From Eukaryota sp. TZLM1-RC (taxonomy: Eukaryota; Metamonada: BaSk clade), in the NCBI GenBank assembly GCA_040285825.1, contig JAUPSS010000002.1, positions 3,224,001 through 3,288,000 of the forward strand: 64,000 bases of DNA, read 5' to 3'. Below the pieces are notes generated by a model. The model saw only the letters and a list, made by a program, of their open reading frames with translations, was not told the DNA's origin and searched no databases. A program made the translations under genes and the position numbers. Position 1 is the stretch's first letter. Each line of letters begins with the position of its first letter. This document shows positions 62,047 through 64,000 of the stretch, piece by piece.

Positions 62047-62279
62047 TTGAAATATTGAAATTTATTGGATTCGTTTTAAATTTTGCCATAACTCAAAGCC
62101 TCGCTTGTTTATTAATTGATTCGAAATACTGTTGGCAGTTAAACAATAGCAGAAAGTTACGTGACAGTCAGGAGATATATGAGTAATAAAATTTCTTTGA
62201 ATACTCAAATTACCATCAATTAATGGCATAGAAGAAATCTCAAGATTTCGATATCTCTTTATAAACATTATCTTCAACA

Positions 62280-63606
62280 ATGACCTCTATAACTGACGTC
62301 GATGTCACTATTGTACAACTTCCTTACGCTCGGGAGATCTCTGCTCTTGAATCAGAAATCGCAGAGCTTACAAAACAGATTCGTGCCAAAACTGGCATTC
62401 GTGAAACAGATACTGGTTTGTCGGCCCCCTCTAACTGGGATTTAGCTCATGACAAACAAATGCTACAACAGGAACAACCTCTTGCAGTTGCTCGGGTAAT
62501 TAAAGAGCTTCCTCCTGATAATCCAGAAGAGATGGAAATACCAGCTCTAGCAAAACCCACAGAAAAGAAGTACGTCATATCGATGAGGCAAATCGCCAAA
62601 TTCGTTGTCGGACTCGGCAAGAACGTTGCTTCTGTAGATATTAAAGAAGGAGAGCGTGTTGGTGTTGATCGGCAGAAACACTCCATACAGGTTTGGTCTA
62701 CTTTGCCTGCTCATTTAAGTTACCCCTTCCTCCACGTATCGATCCTACTGTTGCTGCTATGACAGTTGAAGACAAGCCTGACGTCACATATGATGATGTG
62801 GGTGGTGTTAATGAACAAGTCAAGCAACTACGCGAAGTCATTGAGCTACCACTCCTACATCCAGAAAGATTCGTTAGCCTTGGAATAGACCCTCCCAAAG
62901 GTGTGCTGCTCTATGGTCCTCCTGGTTTGTTCTCTCTTTCTCCTCTTTGTTTATCATAGGGACAGGTAAAACCCTCATTGCGAGAGCCGTTGCCAACAGA
63001 ACTGAAGCTTGTTTCATCAGAGTCATTGGTTCTGAACTTGTTCAACGCTACGTTGGTGAAGGTGCCAGAATGGTCAGAGAACTCTTTAAGCTTGCTCGTA
63101 CCAAGAAATCTTGCATTATTTTCTTTGACGAAGTTGATGCTTTTGGTGGAACAAGATTCGAAGCAGGAGAGTTTGGTGATAATGAAGTACAACGAACTAT
63201 GCTTGAATTGGTTAACCAACTCGACGGTTTTGAGGCTCGGGGTAATATCAAAGTCATTATGGCAACCAATCGCCCGGATACCCTTGACCCTGCTCTAACA
63301 AGACCAGGTAGACTGGACAGAAAGGTAGAATTTAGTCTTCCAGATTTAGGAGGTCGTGCACATATTTTCAAAATTCACACGAGAGCAATGTCTGTAGATA
63401 AAGGTATAAGGTTTGAGCTGCTGGCAAGGTTATGCCCAAACTCAACTGGTGCAGAAATTAGAGCTGTTTGTACAGAATCGGGTATGTTTGCTATTAGAGA
63501 CGGGAGGAAATCAGTTACAGAAGCTGACTTTTTGAAGGCCATTAACAAGGTTATTAAGGGTCAAGCACAATTTAGTGCTACAGCCAAGTATATGCAGTAT
63601 AATTAG
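62280..63606 (+). CDS. RPT1: 26S proteasome regulatory ATPase subunit Rpt1 (spliced, two tiny introns)
   Basis: Exons 62280-62690, 62720-62924 and 62960-63606 give 420 residues, close to the usual size of about 430. Order: N-terminal coiled coil ([19 protein letters not shown]), OB domain ending [11 protein letters not shown], then [11 protein letters not shown], and the AAA domain: Walker A GPPGTGKT (203-210), Walker [10 protein letters not shown], arginine-finger region [19 protein letters not shown], and the C-terminal helical domain ending KYMQYN. It unfolds ubiquitinated substrates in the base ring of the 19S particle. The wording [20 protein letters not shown] matches Rpt1 rather than Rpt2-6, and there is no HbYX end, as in Rpt1. 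Without splicing the frame breaks twice. Confidence 0.96.
62691..62719 (+). other. 29-nt intron 1 of Rpt1 (predicted)
   Basis: GTTTGG...TTTAAG, phase 0, between CAG (Gln) and TTA (Leu). Splicing gives [13 protein letters not shown], the expected Rpt1 sequence; reading through introduces a frameshift. Confidence 0.9.
62925..62959 (+). other. 35-nt intron 2 of Rpt1 (predicted), inside the Walker A codon
   Basis: GTTTGT...ATCATAG, with a pyrimidine-rich middle. It splits the Gly206 codon of GPPGTGKT (G + GG). Reading through would destroy Walker A, so splicing is needed for any active product. Confidence 0.93.
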
Positions 63607-64000
63607 TGTTTATAAATAGGGCTTGTCTTTGGTTGGTAATAAATACATCATTCTTCTTACTTTGAAATCAGAAACTACTCTGTTGAATGGAACATGTCCA
63701 ATATCAAATGTACAATGTTGATGTGTTGAAATTAATTGTTTAAACCACGGTTAGGTTAACCCTACTATCAAACAAACAAATTTTTGGTGAAAAATCAGTG
63801 GGTTTGTGCTAAATGTTGAAGTTTTTCATGTCAAAAAGCCAGTATTGAGTTTTGGCAACTGACAAGTGTTGTGTTGAGTCAACACATTTGTATTCCATTG
63901 TTTAATGAATTCTTGATTGAATTTCAACTGTTATCAAGACAATGGTAGAGCCAGAAGTTGAAGTCGAATACATTTGCTAAATTAGTTTGGATAACCTGAC
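63607..64000. other. 3' flank of Rpt1, no supported feature
   Basis: Contains AATAAA at about 63639, a likely poly(A) signal about 35 nt after the stop. No gene recognised to the window end. Confidence 0.45.

Noticed and set aside
1-64000. Entamoeba or trichomonad assignment
   Set aside because: GTTTGT donors, non-LTR endonuclease type and MULEs fit partly, but Gypsy elements and 28-35-nt introns do not fit Entamoeba, and the intron motifs do not match the trichomonad consensus. Left open.
1-64000. CRISPR arrays, prokaryotic operons, rRNA and tRNA genes
   Set aside because: No regularly spaced repeats, no ribosome-binding sites or polycistronic layout, and no tRNA cloverleaf or rRNA segment recognised by eye; a tRNAscan-type run would be needed to exclude small tRNAs.

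Overview
The window is nuclear DNA of a unicellular eukaryote. It carries a 26S proteasome ATPase, a gamma-tubulin complex subunit, a Golgi Qb-SNARE, a homeodomain protein and a CaaX-ended protein kinase. All genes read with the standard code, and TAA, TAG and TGA are all used as stops. The DNA is AT-rich and the genes are intron-poor. The few introns are tiny (28-35 nt), with GTATGT or GTTTGN donors and AG acceptors. GTTTGT donors recall archamoebae and GTATGT donors recall several other protists. I cannot name the organism: LTR, non-LTR, MULE and Fanzor-type elements together with about 30-nt introns do not settle it.

Layout. 0-6 kb: 3' end of an unknown gene, a homeobox gene, a broken non-LTR retrotransposon and a small membrane-protein gene with a tiny intron. 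7-22 kb: mostly mobile DNA. It holds a non-LTR copy, a decayed Fanzor (eukaryotic TnpB-like) nuclease gene, a 1.1-kb gag-only LTR element sitting inside an older ORF, a voltage-gated channel fragment, an apparently intact Mutator-like element (MULE) with TIRs, and two MULE relics. 22-47 kb: a deleted, chimeric Gypsy element; a 1.85-kb segmental duplication with two near-identical multi-spanning membrane-protein genes; another small membrane-protein gene; and a nearly complete 7.4-kb Gypsy/chromovirus-like element nested inside a non-LTR element. 47-64 kb: most of the housekeeping genes (GCP2, membrin-like SNARE, methionyl-tRNA synthetase, protein kinase, Rpt1), separated by truncated non-LTR copies.

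The non-LTR elements fall into at least four families, called A-D here as working names. They share an RT domain, a cysteine/histidine knuckle and a C-terminal restriction-like endonuclease with a K-x-x-K-Y-like motif. Nearly all copies lack their 5' part. Both Gypsy elements landed in such copies, so the TE layers have a readable order.

Most notable: (1) the duplicated membrane-protein genes appear to build their ATG start codon by splicing out a 28-nt intron; (2) four loci share minimal introns, one of which cuts the Walker A codon of Rpt1; (3) the Fanzor relic has lost both recognisable RuvC aspartates by Asp-to-Asn changes; (4) the Gypsy elements start gag inside the LTR; (5) the kinase has a DFG-to-DFS change and a farnesylation-type tail. 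All calls rest on reading the sequence; no database search was run.
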